From Methylomicrobium sp051061015 (GTDB taxonomy: Bacteria; Pseudomonadota; Gammaproteobacteria; Methylococcales; Methylomonadaceae), in assembly GCA_051061015.1 (NCBI GenBank), contig JBPFEG010000013.1:62001-126000 (forward strand): a DNA stretch of 64,000 bases. Reading direction: 5' to 3'. Both the position numbers and the translations under genes were made by a program. Within the stretch, counting starts at the first letter, position 1. Each line of letters opens with the position of its first letter. Shown one piece after another: positions 17,316 to 26,151 of this stretch. Below the pieces are notes generated by a model, which was not told the origin of the DNA, did not search any database, and worked only from the letters and a program-made list of their open reading frames with translations.

Positions 17316-18140
17316 ATGGGATTTTTTCTAACCAGAGACAATCTGTCTCTTTTTTATACTCTTCGGACGGCTTCCGACCCCAAGGCATCGGTCGTGTTTC
17401 TGCATGGCGTAGGCGAACACATTGGCCGCTATGAACCGGCTTTTCATGCCCTCGCAACGCAAGGTTACAACTGTTACGGCTTCGACCAACGCGGCTTCGG
17501 CCGCTCCGAAGGGGAACGTGGACATGTCCAAATTTTCCAGCACTATGTCGATGATCTTATCGAATTTATCGACCAAATCGTCGCTAAAGATGCGGTCCAG
17601 CCGGTGTTCCTGTTCGGCCACAGCATGGGCGCAATCATTCTGTTGACTTATGCACTGCAGCATGCATCCAAACAGAAAGGCTTGCTGGTTTTTTCGTGTC
17701 CTTTGCAATTGGCCAGCTGGTTTGCCAATTACGGCGGTGCTTTTGCCGGCATGCTGGCAAAAATCGCTCCGCGATTCAAGATTCCCTCACTGATCGACCT
17801 CGCGGAATTAACAGACAATCCATATGTAATCGATAATTTTGAGCATGATCCTTATCGGGTCGATAAGGTTACCATCGGCTGGTTACATCAGTTTACTCTG
17901 GCCCGCAAAAATATCGGGCACAATGCCGGCCATATTTTATTGCCCACCTTGATTTGCCATGGCGGTAATGACCAGATAGCCGCGATTTCAGGCGCCCAAT
18001 CATTATATGAAAGGTTAGGCAGCGAGGATAAAACATTAGCGATTTATACCGGCTTCAAGCACGAACTGTTAAACCATCAACCCGATGAATCGTCGCAGGT
18101 ACTGAGAGACACAATTGAATGGTTAAATAAACACAGCTAA
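17316..18140 (+). CDS. alpha/beta hydrolase, monoacylglycerol lipase/lysophospholipase type
   Basis: 274 residues from the ATG at 17316; an in-frame GTG at 17277 would add 13 residues, and neither start has a strong ribosome binding site. It has the oxyanion HGVGEH block near the N-terminus, the nucleophile elbow FLFGHSMGAI, and late blocks CHGGNDQIA (acid) and FKHELLNH (histidine). GFDQRGFGRSEGERGH is typical of the monoglyceride lipase/PldB subgroup. It probably hydrolyses lysophospholipids or monoglycerides in the cytoplasm. Third gene of a possible lipolytic group with the PLA2-like lipoprotein. Confidence 0.85.
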   Translation: MGFFLTRDNLSLFYTLRTASDPKASVVFLHGVGEHIGRYEPAFHALATQGYNCYGFDQRGFGRSEGERGHVQIFQHYVDDLIEFIDQIVAKDAVQPVFLFGHSMGAIILLTYALQHASKQKGLLVFSCPLQLASWFANYGGAFAGMLAKIAPRFKIPSLIDLAELTDNPYVIDNFEHDPYRVDKVTIGWLHQFTLARKNIGHNAGHILLPTLICHGGNDQIAAISGAQSLYERLGSEDKTLAIYTGFKHELLNHQPDESSQVLRDTIEWLNKHS

Positions 18141-18193
18141 TTTTTAACTTTGACGTCCTATTTCCATATGATCCGGTATCAGTTTACCTTTGA

Positions 18194-18946
18194 TTAATTA
18201 GTTTGTTCCTTGAAGTTCTGCGCATGCTTTAAGATCTGGTCGACGATCTGCTCGGCGGTTTTCTGAACATCCTTTTCCGAGGCATTTTTTTCCATCACAA
18301 ATTTGGCAGCGGCTACATAAGGATTCATGGTCATAACGGCGCCCGGCATTTTTTTAGGACTTTTGACAGTGCCAAATACGATGAATGGCGCTTTGGGATT
18401 TTCGCTCGCCAAGTTACTGACCGCAACCTGTGCTTGCATATGGGTCACGCCTCGACCAGATCCAATAACTGCCCGTTTAATCCGGTTACCTTGATCAACT
18501 TCGGTAAACACGCCCTGGAGCAGCCAGCCCTCACGTGGCAAAACCGTTTGCGAACTGGGCAAACGCCGCGCGACAAAGCCTTTGTCCTTGAGATTCTTGA
18601 TCAGGCTTCGGCTCATGGTGTCGATGATTTTTCTTGCCTGTTCCGCAGTATTTGAATTTACCATGGGGTGCGGCAACCGTTGTCCGAGTTTCTCCAGACG
18701 GCGTCCAGGCAAAACGCCGCGAACGTCTTGATCTGTGTCCGCATGTTCCGATTCAAGCGCAAAGTCGGCGACATAAATCGTTTTGGGTAATTCTTCCGGC
18801 CACCGGCCTGTGATCTGCTCGTCACCAGTTTCAACCGTACCCAGCATACGGGAAGAATCGGCATCGCGCCTCGTTTGACACCCTGTAATCCAGGACAGGC
18901 AGAGCATCAAGCAAACAAGAGGGATAAAAGAATTTCGGTTTACCAT
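18194..18946 (-). CDS. DUF4410-type lipoprotein
   Basis: 250 residues. The N-terminus is a lipoprotein signal ending SWITGC (lipidation at C23). The mature protein has the layout of DUF4410 lipoproteins: a strand TIYVADFALES, a central helix with SRSLIKNLKDKGF, LLQGVFTEVDQGNRIKRAVIG, and a late beta region. No enzymatic motif is seen and the family has no established role. It is convergent with the hydrolase gene and has its own promoter region to the right. Confidence 0.75.
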   Translation of the reverse strand: MVNRNSFIPLVCLMLCLSWITGCQTRRDADSSRMLGTVETGDEQITGRWPEELPKTIYVADFALESEHADTDQDVRGVLPGRRLEKLGQRLPHPMVNSNTAEQARKIIDTMSRSLIKNLKDKGFVARRLPSSQTVLPREGWLLQGVFTEVDQGNRIKRAVIGSGRGVTHMQAQVAVSNLASENPKAPFIVFGTVKSPKKMPGAVMTMNPYVAAAKFVMEKNASEKDVQKTAEQIVDQILKHAQNFKEQTN

Positions 18947-19230
18947 AACAGGTCTCAGTCGTTCAAGATCAGATTTACTTAGTTATTGGAGATAGCGAAG
19001 CCAGAGAATAATTCCGCGCTTCATCTGTTTTTACATGGGCTGATAATAAATCAGGATATTCTGGCCTCATCCAGGAGGCTTTCAGCTTCTTATCATAAAG
19101 TACCACGACACCCCAGCAAAGAGGCTATGCTTTGGTAAAACCTTAGGATCGATCTGGGCAATATAGTTGAACTTGTGATATTGTTTGCTTTCTAATGATT
19201 TTTTGGATTAAGCGTTACTTAAAATAAAAT

Positions 19231-19929
19231 ATGACTACATCGCCATTAAATGACACCGAGATTGACGAAGATATTTTTCTCTCAAGACGCAAGTTTCTGG
19301 AGAAATTGGCTTTTGGATCGTTGATGGCATTGGGCGGATCGGGTACTGCCGCAGCTGCCGTCCGACACGTGATCCATCCGGGACGGCACAGGCACAAACT
19401 TGAGCATGCCCACTCTGCCCATCCCCATGCGCACCATCCTCAGCCACGTGCACAGTATTCAACAGTACCTTACCAGCACGCTTTCGAGCACAAAGCTCTC
19501 GCTTTCGAACATGTGCATACCGGCGATAAATTAAAATTAACCTATTTTGAACGCGGCCGTTATATCAAAGAAGCGCTGCATGAAATCAACTATCTGCTCC
19601 GGGACTACCGTACCGATGATATTTATCCCATTGATATTGGGTTGCTGGACCAGTTGTTTATTCTGAAGCAGACGCTTGCTGTTAATAAACCTTTTCATAT
19701 CATCTCAGGCTACCGTTCTCCTGCGACCAATGCTCAGTTACGCAAGCATAGCCATGGCGTTGCAGAGCATAGTTTTCACATGCAGGGCCAGGCGATAGAC
19801 ATACGGATCGAAGGTCTTTCATCCAAAACGATTAGAAACGCTGCGCTGAATCTGGCACAAGGCGGAGTGGGTTATTATCCGCGGGATAATTTTGTCCATT
19901 TAGATACCGGCCGGTTCAGAACCTGGTAA
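19231..19929 (+). CDS. Tat-exported M15/YcbK-type murein peptidase
   Basis: 232 residues. A twin-arginine signal SRRKFLEKLAFGSLMALGG (R19, R20) precedes an Ala-rich cleavage region. A histidine-rich linker (about residues 45-90) follows. The catalytic domain (about 100-232) matches the DUF882/MepK family: FHIISGYRSPATNAQLR, HSFHMQGQAIDIR with the zinc-binding H and D, and FVHLDTG with the final histidine. It probably cleaves peptidoglycan cross-links in the periplasm. Proteins of this type with Tat signals are common in gammaproteobacteria; the length of the His-rich linker is the unusual part. Confidence 0.85.
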   Translation: MTTSPLNDTEIDEDIFLSRRKFLEKLAFGSLMALGGSGTAAAAVRHVIHPGRHRHKLEHAHSAHPHAHHPQPRAQYSTVPYQHAFEHKALAFEHVHTGDKLKLTYFERGRYIKEALHEINYLLRDYRTDDIYPIDIGLLDQLFILKQTLAVNKPFHIISGYRSPATNAQLRKHSHGVAEHSFHMQGQAIDIRIEGLSSKTIRNAALNLAQGGVGYYPRDNFVHLDTGRFRTW

Positions 19930-20099
19930 ACCCATACCTTTAATGATGCCGACCGGCGCTTATCGGAAAACCCGCTAAGCTCATCATTTGCGCCTAATAC
20001 GCAAACTCATTCATGCCGTCTTCGGGTCGTCTAAAGCTGGAGAAATCGTCCCGCCCTTCGCTTGATGGCGCTGAGCTTGGTTAACAGCATCGAAAACTC

Positions 20100-20492
20100 T
20101 TAACGATAAAATCCGCTGTTGTCATAATACCGGTCATTATGCTTGAAATAGCGGATATCCTGGGCAGATCGCGCGAGTTTTTCCTTTAGAATTTGCTGCT
20201 CCCGCCAATTCAGGTGCCCGTCCTGTTTGAAGCGGTGTTCGACCCGCTGGATATGGCGCTGCTGATGCGCCAGCCTTTCATATTCCTGCGGCGTCAATTG
20301 TCCTCTCGCCAGCCCTCTCTCGATGCGATGACGTTGCTCGCGCTGCTCCGCATTGATTCTGCCGCCCGCCCTGACACCGCGAAACCCCCTGCCGTCCTGA
20401 TAATCCCGGTAATCTGCATCGTAATGCGCTTCGGCGGTGCCGATCAAGAATAAACCGGACACCAATAACACCAGAATCTTTGCATTTTTCAT
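20100..20492 (-). CDS. small periplasmic protein with two charged helical repeats
   Basis: 130 residues from the ATG at 20492, which has AGGAGA upstream and starts a clean signal peptide (MKNAKILVLLV to TAEA). The mature part has an acidic/tyrosine start, then two related helical blocks, QREQRHRIERGLARGQLTPQ and a second unit ending NWREQQILKEKLARSAQDI, rich in Gln, His and Arg. No function is known to me; the layout resembles small envelope proteins seen repeatedly in gammaproteobacteria. It is divergent from xseA. Confidence 0.7.
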   Translation of the reverse strand: MKNAKILVLLVSGLFLIGTAEAHYDADYRDYQDGRGFRGVRAGGRINAEQREQRHRIERGLARGQLTPQEYERLAHQQRHIQRVEHRFKQDGHLNWREQQILKEKLARSAQDIRYFKHNDRYYDNSGFYR

Positions 20493-20584
20493 GATCGTCT
20501 CCTCTTGTTGATGACGGCTATAGACTAGCCCCGGCAAGTTGAATCGCGACTGAACGATTTTAAAAAATGCTAAAATGCCGCACA

Positions 20585-21928
20585 ATGAATACGACCAATA
20601 CGCCGCTCAAAATTTATACCGTCTCGGAACTGAACCGCGAAGCCGCGCTTGCGCTCGGCGAGCATTTTTTGATGGTCTGGGTCGAAGGAGAAATCTCCAA
20701 CCTCAGTGCACCCTCGTCCGGCCATCTGTACTTTTCGTTGAAAGATGCGGGTGCGCAGGTACGATGCGCGCTGTTCAAAAATCAGCAGCGCGGGCTGCGC
20801 TGCAAACCCGCCAACGGGATAAGGGTTATCGTCAGGGCCGAGGTCAGTTTGTACGAACCCCGCGGCGATTATCAATTAATCGTCGAGCGGATGGAAGCGG
20901 CGGGTAACGGCGCGCTGCGGCGGGCTTTCGATGCGTTGCGCCTCAAGCTTTCCGAGGAAGGCTTATTCGATCTATCCCGCAAAAAAAGTCTGCCGCGGCT
21001 TCCTCATGCGATCGGGATTGTTACCTCGCCGACCGGCGCCGCGTTGCGCGATATCCTCAGCGTACTGAAACGCCGCTTCCCGGCTATTCCGGTGATCGTT
21101 TATCCGGCCTCGGTACAAGGCGCCAATGCCCAATTTGAAGTGGCCGCGGCGATCGAAGCTGCAAACCGGCAGGCGGATTGCGATCTATTAATCGTTGCCC
21201 GCGGCGGCGGTTCACTTGAAGACCTGCAAGCTTTCAATGAGGAAATCGTCGCGCGCGCCATTGCTGCCAGCTCGATTCCAATTATCTCTGCGATTGGTCA
21301 TGAAACAGATGTGACGATCGCAGATTTTGCGGCGGATCTTCGCGCCGCAACCCCGACCGCGGCCGCGGAGCATGCCACGCCGGATCAGCAGCAGTGGCTG
21401 AGCGCTCTCACCCAGGCAGAAAAACGCCTCGAACAATTTCTGCAGCGCAAACTGATCAGGACCCGGCAAAGCCTGGACTGGCTCGATAAACGCCTGCAAC
21501 AGCAGCATCCCGGGCAAAAATTGCGGCGCAATGCGCAGCGACTGGATGAATTGGCGTTACGCTTGGCGCACAGCATGCTGCGTCAACAGCAGCATCACCG
21601 TCACCAACTTGCCGCCGCCAGTGCAAAATTATCTCAGTTCAACCCTGCAGCGCGAATAAAAAGCCAGCAGCAACGTCAACATTACTTAGCGCAACGCCTG
21701 CAATTGGCGATGCAGAACAAACTGAAGCAAAACCGTATCAAACTGGCGAACGCCAGCCAGACTTTGCATGCGGTCAGCCCGCTCGCGACACTGAACCGGG
21801 GCTACGCGCTGGTGACTGAGACAAAGAGCGGCCATATCGTGCGTTCGATCCGGCAGCTTACGGTAGGTGACAGGATTCAGACGCGGATTGCCGATGGGCT
21901 GTTTGTCAGCGAAATTGTTGATTTATAA
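20585..21928 (+). CDS. xseA: exodeoxyribonuclease VII large subunit
   Basis: 447 residues from the ATG at 20585. The N-terminal OB-fold domain is clear (YTVSELNREAALALGEHF, then VEGEISNLSAPSSGHLYFSL). The catalytic domain carries IGIVTSPTGAALRDIL and VARGGGSLEDLQAFNEE, followed by ISAIGHETDVTIADFAADLR. The C-terminal half is a Gln/Arg-rich coiled coil, then PLATLNRGYALV. ExoVII degrades single-stranded DNA in both directions as a complex with XseB; xseB is not in the window. Confidence 0.95.
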   Translation: MNTTNTPLKIYTVSELNREAALALGEHFLMVWVEGEISNLSAPSSGHLYFSLKDAGAQVRCALFKNQQRGLRCKPANGIRVIVRAEVSLYEPRGDYQLIVERMEAAGNGALRRAFDALRLKLSEEGLFDLSRKKSLPRLPHAIGIVTSPTGAALRDILSVLKRRFPAIPVIVYPASVQGANAQFEVAAAIEAANRQADCDLLIVARGGGSLEDLQAFNEEIVARAIAASSIPIISAIGHETDVTIADFAADLRAATPTAAAEHATPDQQQWLSALTQAEKRLEQFLQRKLIRTRQSLDWLDKRLQQQHPGQKLRRNAQRLDELALRLAHSMLRQQQHHRHQLAAASAKLSQFNPAARIKSQQQRQHYLAQRLQLAMQNKLKQNRIKLANASQTLHAVSPLATLNRGYALVTETKSGHIVRSIRQLTVGDRIQTRIADGLFVSEIVDL

Positions 21929-21956
21929 CTTTACGGCAGACAAATTCCGGCCGACG

Positions 21957-23408
21957 CTATTTTTTCCAGAACTCGGGCAAAAACAGGATAATAATCGAAA
22001 AGATCTGCACACGTCCCAGCAGCATCGCGAAGCTGCAAACGGCTGTTTGAAAGTCGGTCAGACCTGCATAATTAGTCGCAGGGCCTACCTGATTCAACCC
22101 GGGGCCTGCATTGTTGAAGCAGGCAATCACGGCGGACAAGGCAGTGATAAAATCCAACCCGCTAAGCAGCAGCGTGAACACCAGTATCACGATACACATG
22201 AAGTACATGAATATAAAGCCCGTCACCGAAGTCACAATCGAGCTGTTGATTACCTGATCGCCGATTTTCAACGGGCGGATCGCCTGCGGATGAATAAATT
22301 TAAACAGCTCCAGGCGCGCCTGTTTTAACAATATGATGGTCCGGATCATCCTGATGCCGCCGCCGGTCGACCCTGACGACGCCGAAAGACAGCTCAGAAA
22401 CAGCATCCACATCGGTACGAAAATCGGCCACTTATCGAAATCCTGGGTCGCAAAACCGCAGTCAGTCGCGATTGTGACCAAATTGAAAGTCGCATGCCGC
22501 AACGCGGTCCAATAATCAGCATAAGTGCCCTCCTGCCATAACACTGCTGCCGTCATCACGCAGCTGCTAAGCACCAGCGCCAAAAAGGCGCGTGCCTCCC
22601 TATCGACAATATAAGGGTTAAAAGAAAGTTTCCGTATCGCGATAAAGTGGGTCGCGAAGTTGATTGCGGCGATCAACTGAAACACGGTCAGCACGATCTC
22701 GATCGACACAGAGTTGAAAAAGCCGACATTCTGATCGTGTGTTGACATGCCGCCAAGACTCATCGCGGCGAAAGCATGACAGATCGCATCGAACCAGTTC
22801 ATCCCCGCCAGTTTCAGCGAAATTATGCAGGCGACAGAAAGACCCGCGTAAACCATCCAAAGTGCCTTGGCAGTCTGCGCGATACGCGGCGGCAAATCCG
22901 ATTCCTTCACTGAACCCGGGGTTTCGGCAATATAAAGCTGCATCCCCCCAATGCCCAGGATCGGCAGAATGGCGACCGCAAAAATGATGATGCCCATCCC
23001 TGCGATCCAGTTCAATTCATGACGCCAGAGATTAATCGACATCGGTATCTGATCGAGACCGCTCATTAAGGTCGCGCCTGTCGTCGTCAGTCCTGAAGCG
23101 ACTTCGAAGTAAGCATCGACAAAGCTCATGCTGGGAAAATAATAAAGGAGCGGTATCGTACAGAAGACCGGCGTTATCGACCAGGTGATCGCGACCAGTA
23201 AAAACCCGGTCTGCCGCGATACCTTCTTGGGAATGCGCAACGTCGAAAAAAACAGCACGGCACCGGCTAGCAAAGTGATCATCACACCCTGGAAAAAAGC
23301 CGACGTCGCGCCGTCATCGGCAAAATAGGAGGTAATCAGGCAAGTAGCCATTACGCCGCTGAAGCCCATCGTGACCAGGCCGAAAATATGGAAAATCGTC
23401 AAAATCAT
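21957..23408 (-). CDS. trkH: Trk potassium uptake system membrane subunit
   Basis: 483 residues, about ten to twelve membrane segments with the four pseudo-repeats of the TrkH/KtrB superfamily. Selectivity-filter-like loops are visible: ASGLTTTGATLMSGLD (first) and SASSGSTGGGIRMIR (third), with further turns at MSLGGMSTHD and ACFNNAGPGLNQVGP. It conducts K+ driven by the membrane potential and needs TrkA, encoded 136 bases upstream on the same strand. It is convergent with xseA. Confidence 0.94.
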   Translation of the reverse strand: MILTIFHIFGLVTMGFSGVMATCLITSYFADDGATSAFFQGVMITLLAGAVLFFSTLRIPKKVSRQTGFLLVAITWSITPVFCTIPLLYYFPSMSFVDAYFEVASGLTTTGATLMSGLDQIPMSINLWRHELNWIAGMGIIIFAVAILPILGIGGMQLYIAETPGSVKESDLPPRIAQTAKALWMVYAGLSVACIISLKLAGMNWFDAICHAFAAMSLGGMSTHDQNVGFFNSVSIEIVLTVFQLIAAINFATHFIAIRKLSFNPYIVDREARAFLALVLSSCVMTAAVLWQEGTYADYWTALRHATFNLVTIATDCGFATQDFDKWPIFVPMWMLFLSCLSASSGSTGGGIRMIRTIILLKQARLELFKFIHPQAIRPLKIGDQVINSSIVTSVTGFIFMYFMCIVILVFTLLLSGLDFITALSAVIACFNNAGPGLNQVGPATNYAGLTDFQTAVCSFAMLLGRVQIFSIIILFLPEFWKK

Positions 23409-23544
23409 CAGATTGACCGCGCGGGATGCTTAAAGCATGCCCTCCAAATCGGTGAAAAAAATTGCCGCTTAGGCTCGGGGGAGAATTTCACAAAGGCAAA
23501 AGAGCAAATGAAGGTTGCGAAAATCGTCCATAGCTTCCGCTTTC

Positions 23545-24921
23545 TCATGCCTTATTCAAGGGTTGAAAGATTTTTTCGATATTGCTGACCAGCTTTTTAT
23601 CCATCGCGAACATCACCACATGATCACCTTCCTCGAAGATCACATCATGATGGATCGGAATGACTTCGCCGTTCCGTATCAGGGCGCCCATCACGATACC
23701 CGCCGGGAAATGAATGCTGTCCACGCGCCGACCGACCACCGAATTCGGATCGCTATCGCCGCTGTAATGCGCAATTGCCTCGATCGCCTCGGCGCTACCG
23801 CCGCATAACGAACGAACCTGCACCACATCGCCGCGGCGCACATGCTTCAGAATACTGCCCAGCGTTTCCTGGTTCGGCAATACCGCGACATCGATATCGC
23901 TATCGGTCAACAATTTTGAATAAGATTTATGATTGAGCAGGCAGATCGCCTTACGTGCGCCGAGGCTTTTCGCCAGTGAGGCCGATATGATATTGACGCC
24001 GTCATTTTCGGTAATCGCGCAAAACAGGTCGGTGCTGCCGATCGACTCATCGAGCAGCAAAGTTTCATCGGCGCAGTCGCCGTGCAACACAACCGTTTTT
24101 TCAAGTTCATTGGCAATTTTTTTCGCTCGAAGCGGATTAATTTCGATGATCTTGACCTGATAATTGTCTTGTAGCGCGAGCGCCAGCCGTTTGCCGACAT
24201 GACCGCCCCCGGCGATAATGATCCGCTTTAATGGTGCCTCCAATTTACGCAGCGATTTCAACACCTGCCGGACCTGTTCGCGCGGAGCGACCAGAAAAAT
24301 CTCGTCACCGGTTTCGATCGTAGCGTCACCATTGACGATCAAGGGCATTGCATTCCTGAATATCGCGACAATGCGAATTTTCGCATCGGATAAATGCTCC
24401 TTGAATGACCTGATCTTTTTACCGGTCAGAAACCCGTTCGGCACCACCTTGACCGAAAATAACCTGACCAGACCGCCTGCAAAATCGGAAATATGCAGCA
24501 CCCCTGGAAACTCGATTAAATTACGGATCGACTCCATCACGATCTGTTCGGGGCTGATCACGATATCGATCGGAATACCGGCCGGACTGAATAAATTCGG
24601 ATTTTTCATATAATCGATCGCGCGCACCCGAGCGATCGTTTTGGGACGGCTGTAAAGCGCATTAATGATCAGGCAGGCCAACATGTTGGTCTCGTCACTG
24701 TCGGTAACCGCGATCACCATGTCGGTATTATGTACCCCGGCTTGTTCGAGGACACTCGGATGTGCCGCATTGCCGGTCACCGTTGCAATATCGAAACGTT
24801 GCTTCAAGGATTCAAGGAGCTCAGGCTTGAAGTCGACCACCATGATATCATTTTCTTCACTAGCCAAAGCCTCGGCGACCGAAGAACCAGTCACTCCTGC
24901 TCCGAGAATAAGGATTTTCAT
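23545..24921 (-). CDS. trkA: Trk potassium uptake regulatory subunit
   Basis: 458 residues, peripheral cytoplasmic NAD-binding regulator of TrkH. It has two RCK units: the first Rossmann motif is ILGAGVTGSSVAEALA at the N-terminus, the second IIIAGGGHVGKRLALAL at about residue 233, each followed by a TrkA-C domain. The length matches the family. The gene precedes trkH in the same orientation, and the pair is probably one transcript. The promoter should be in the AT-rich gap to the right. Confidence 0.95.
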   Translation of the reverse strand: MKILILGAGVTGSSVAEALASEENDIMVVDFKPELLESLKQRFDIATVTGNAAHPSVLEQAGVHNTDMVIAVTDSDETNMLACLIINALYSRPKTIARVRAIDYMKNPNLFSPAGIPIDIVISPEQIVMESIRNLIEFPGVLHISDFAGGLVRLFSVKVVPNGFLTGKKIRSFKEHLSDAKIRIVAIFRNAMPLIVNGDATIETGDEIFLVAPREQVRQVLKSLRKLEAPLKRIIIAGGGHVGKRLALALQDNYQVKIIEINPLRAKKIANELEKTVVLHGDCADETLLLDESIGSTDLFCAITENDGVNIISASLAKSLGARKAICLLNHKSYSKLLTDSDIDVAVLPNQETLGSILKHVRRGDVVQVRSLCGGSAEAIEAIAHYSGDSDPNSVVGRRVDSIHFPAGIVMGALIRNGEVIPIHHDVIFEEGDHVVMFAMDKKLVSNIEKIFQPLNKA

Positions 24922-25435
24922 AATTGAATGTTTAACTGACGCAGTGAAATTGGCGGAATATTATAAATATCACGCTAAATATTTCATTAAAATTATGTCT
25001 TTCTCTTAGTGACTCCAGAAAGCCGCACCTCGGTTCAAAGGCATTTACTGATATGAATCAACTGTCTGTTAAAAATCAGAGAAATATAAAATGCAATTAA
25101 GCTCATCAGCAAAGCTGTTAATTTTTTTACCCTGTGCGGATTTAAATCGTGGCAAAATCAAATTTTCGGCTTCTGTCTATTTGTTCCTTTTCCTTGATTA
25201 CTCTCACGCCTATGGCATAAAGCTTTTGAATTTCAATTCTCATGATTCAGGCACTATTAAGTTTGGAACCCGATAATAACGGTTAATTTATCGGTGAGAT
25301 TCATCAATAAATGTTAGCCTTTCACTACGAAGTTAAATCGTCAATGCTATGATTTATCTGTTATGGGTTAGCAAAACGATATCGTTGAAAATCAACTCTA
25401 GCTGTTTATTATTTCTCTGCAATATCATCAAAAAT
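24922..25435. other. AT-rich intergenic region between trkA and the Gly/Tyr-rich lipoprotein
   Basis: 514 bases, clearly more AT-rich than the surrounding genes, between divergent genes. A 61-codon plus-strand frame at 25091-25276 is open but has no family signature or ribosome binding site. I see no RNA gene; the promoters of both neighbours are expected here. Confidence 0.5.
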
Positions 25436-26008
25436 ATGAAAAAACTCTATCAATTAGGAAAAATTGCCTCGCTTGTGTCTGTCACTTTGATTACCGGATG
25501 TCTGGGCGGTCTAGGCAATAATACCGGTTATCCAGGGGGCGGATATTCAAATCCGGGCTATCAAAATACCGGCTATCCTTATGGAGGTAATCCTTACGGC
25601 GGCAATCCTTATGGCAACTATCCGAATCCGGCAGCTCAGTCAGGAACAAGCCCCCTCGGCTCGATTCAAGGCGCGGTGATTGCGGCGATCATTCAGGGCA
25701 TGGCCGGCAGTGTTTTTAATGGTCAAATCGGTTCGCAACTTGCACCAGTCGATCAAAACTTCCGGCTTCAGCAATTGGGCGGATTACTTCAAACGGGCAC
25801 ACTCAATCAGTCCCAGCAATGGCTTAACCCCCAAACCGGAAGCAAAGTCGCCATCAATCCGATTGGCCAACTCAGTCTGAATCCGCAAACCCAGCAGAAA
25901 TGCCAAAATCTCGAAGAGACCCTCACCCTACCAGACGGTAAAAATATACAAGAAAAGCGAGTGGCCTGTCTTGACCCGAAAACGGGAAAATGGAATCTGG
26001 TCAAATAA
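25436..26008 (+). CDS. Gly/Tyr/Pro-rich lipoprotein with surface-antigen-like C-terminus
   Basis: 190 residues from the ATG at 25436. The lipoprotein signal ends TLITGC (lipidation at C22). Residues about 30-65 are low complexity with repeated GYPGG, NPGY and GGNPYGG units. A small hydrophobic glycine-containing stretch (IQGAVIAAIIQGMAGSVF) follows, then a C-terminal domain with QWLNPQTGSKVAINP, a cysteine pair and ACLDPKTGKWNLV. This resembles the 17-kDa surface antigen (Rickettsia-type) layout. It is probably an outer-membrane lipoprotein with a structural role; no activity can be inferred. Confidence 0.68.
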   Translation: MKKLYQLGKIASLVSVTLITGCLGGLGNNTGYPGGGYSNPGYQNTGYPYGGNPYGGNPYGNYPNPAAQSGTSPLGSIQGAVIAAIIQGMAGSVFNGQIGSQLAPVDQNFRLQQLGGLLQTGTLNQSQQWLNPQTGSKVAINPIGQLSLNPQTQQKCQNLEETLTLPDGKNIQEKRVACLDPKTGKWNLVK

Positions 26009-26050
26009 CAGCTGAGGCGCTTGCGCCATCTTGCTGTTTGCGCTTTTTGC

Positions 26051-26074
26051 CGGACGGGATAAATATCCCGTCCG
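26051..26074. terminator. hairpin between the lipoprotein gene and pyrF
   Basis: CGGACGGGAT at 26051-26060 and ATCCCGTCCG at 26065-26074 form a perfect 10-bp stem with an AAAT loop. There is no T-run downstream. It sits 43 bases after the lipoprotein stop and could end that transcript. Confidence 0.5.
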
Positions 26075-26151
26075 CATGGGTCCGTCTCCGGGTTGGTATG
26101 ATATGATATGATCCACTTTTTTTATCATAATCAACCCGATTGCCCTGCCCG

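Noticed and set aside
18975..19124. 49-codon open stretch on the minus strand between the DUF4410 gene and the M15 peptidase
   Set aside because: It looks protein-like but has no suitable start or ribosome binding site; it could be a gene remnant, which only a database search could show.
25091..25276. 61-codon plus-strand frame in the trkA upstream gap
   Set aside because: No ribosome binding site or family signature in an AT-rich intergenic stretch.
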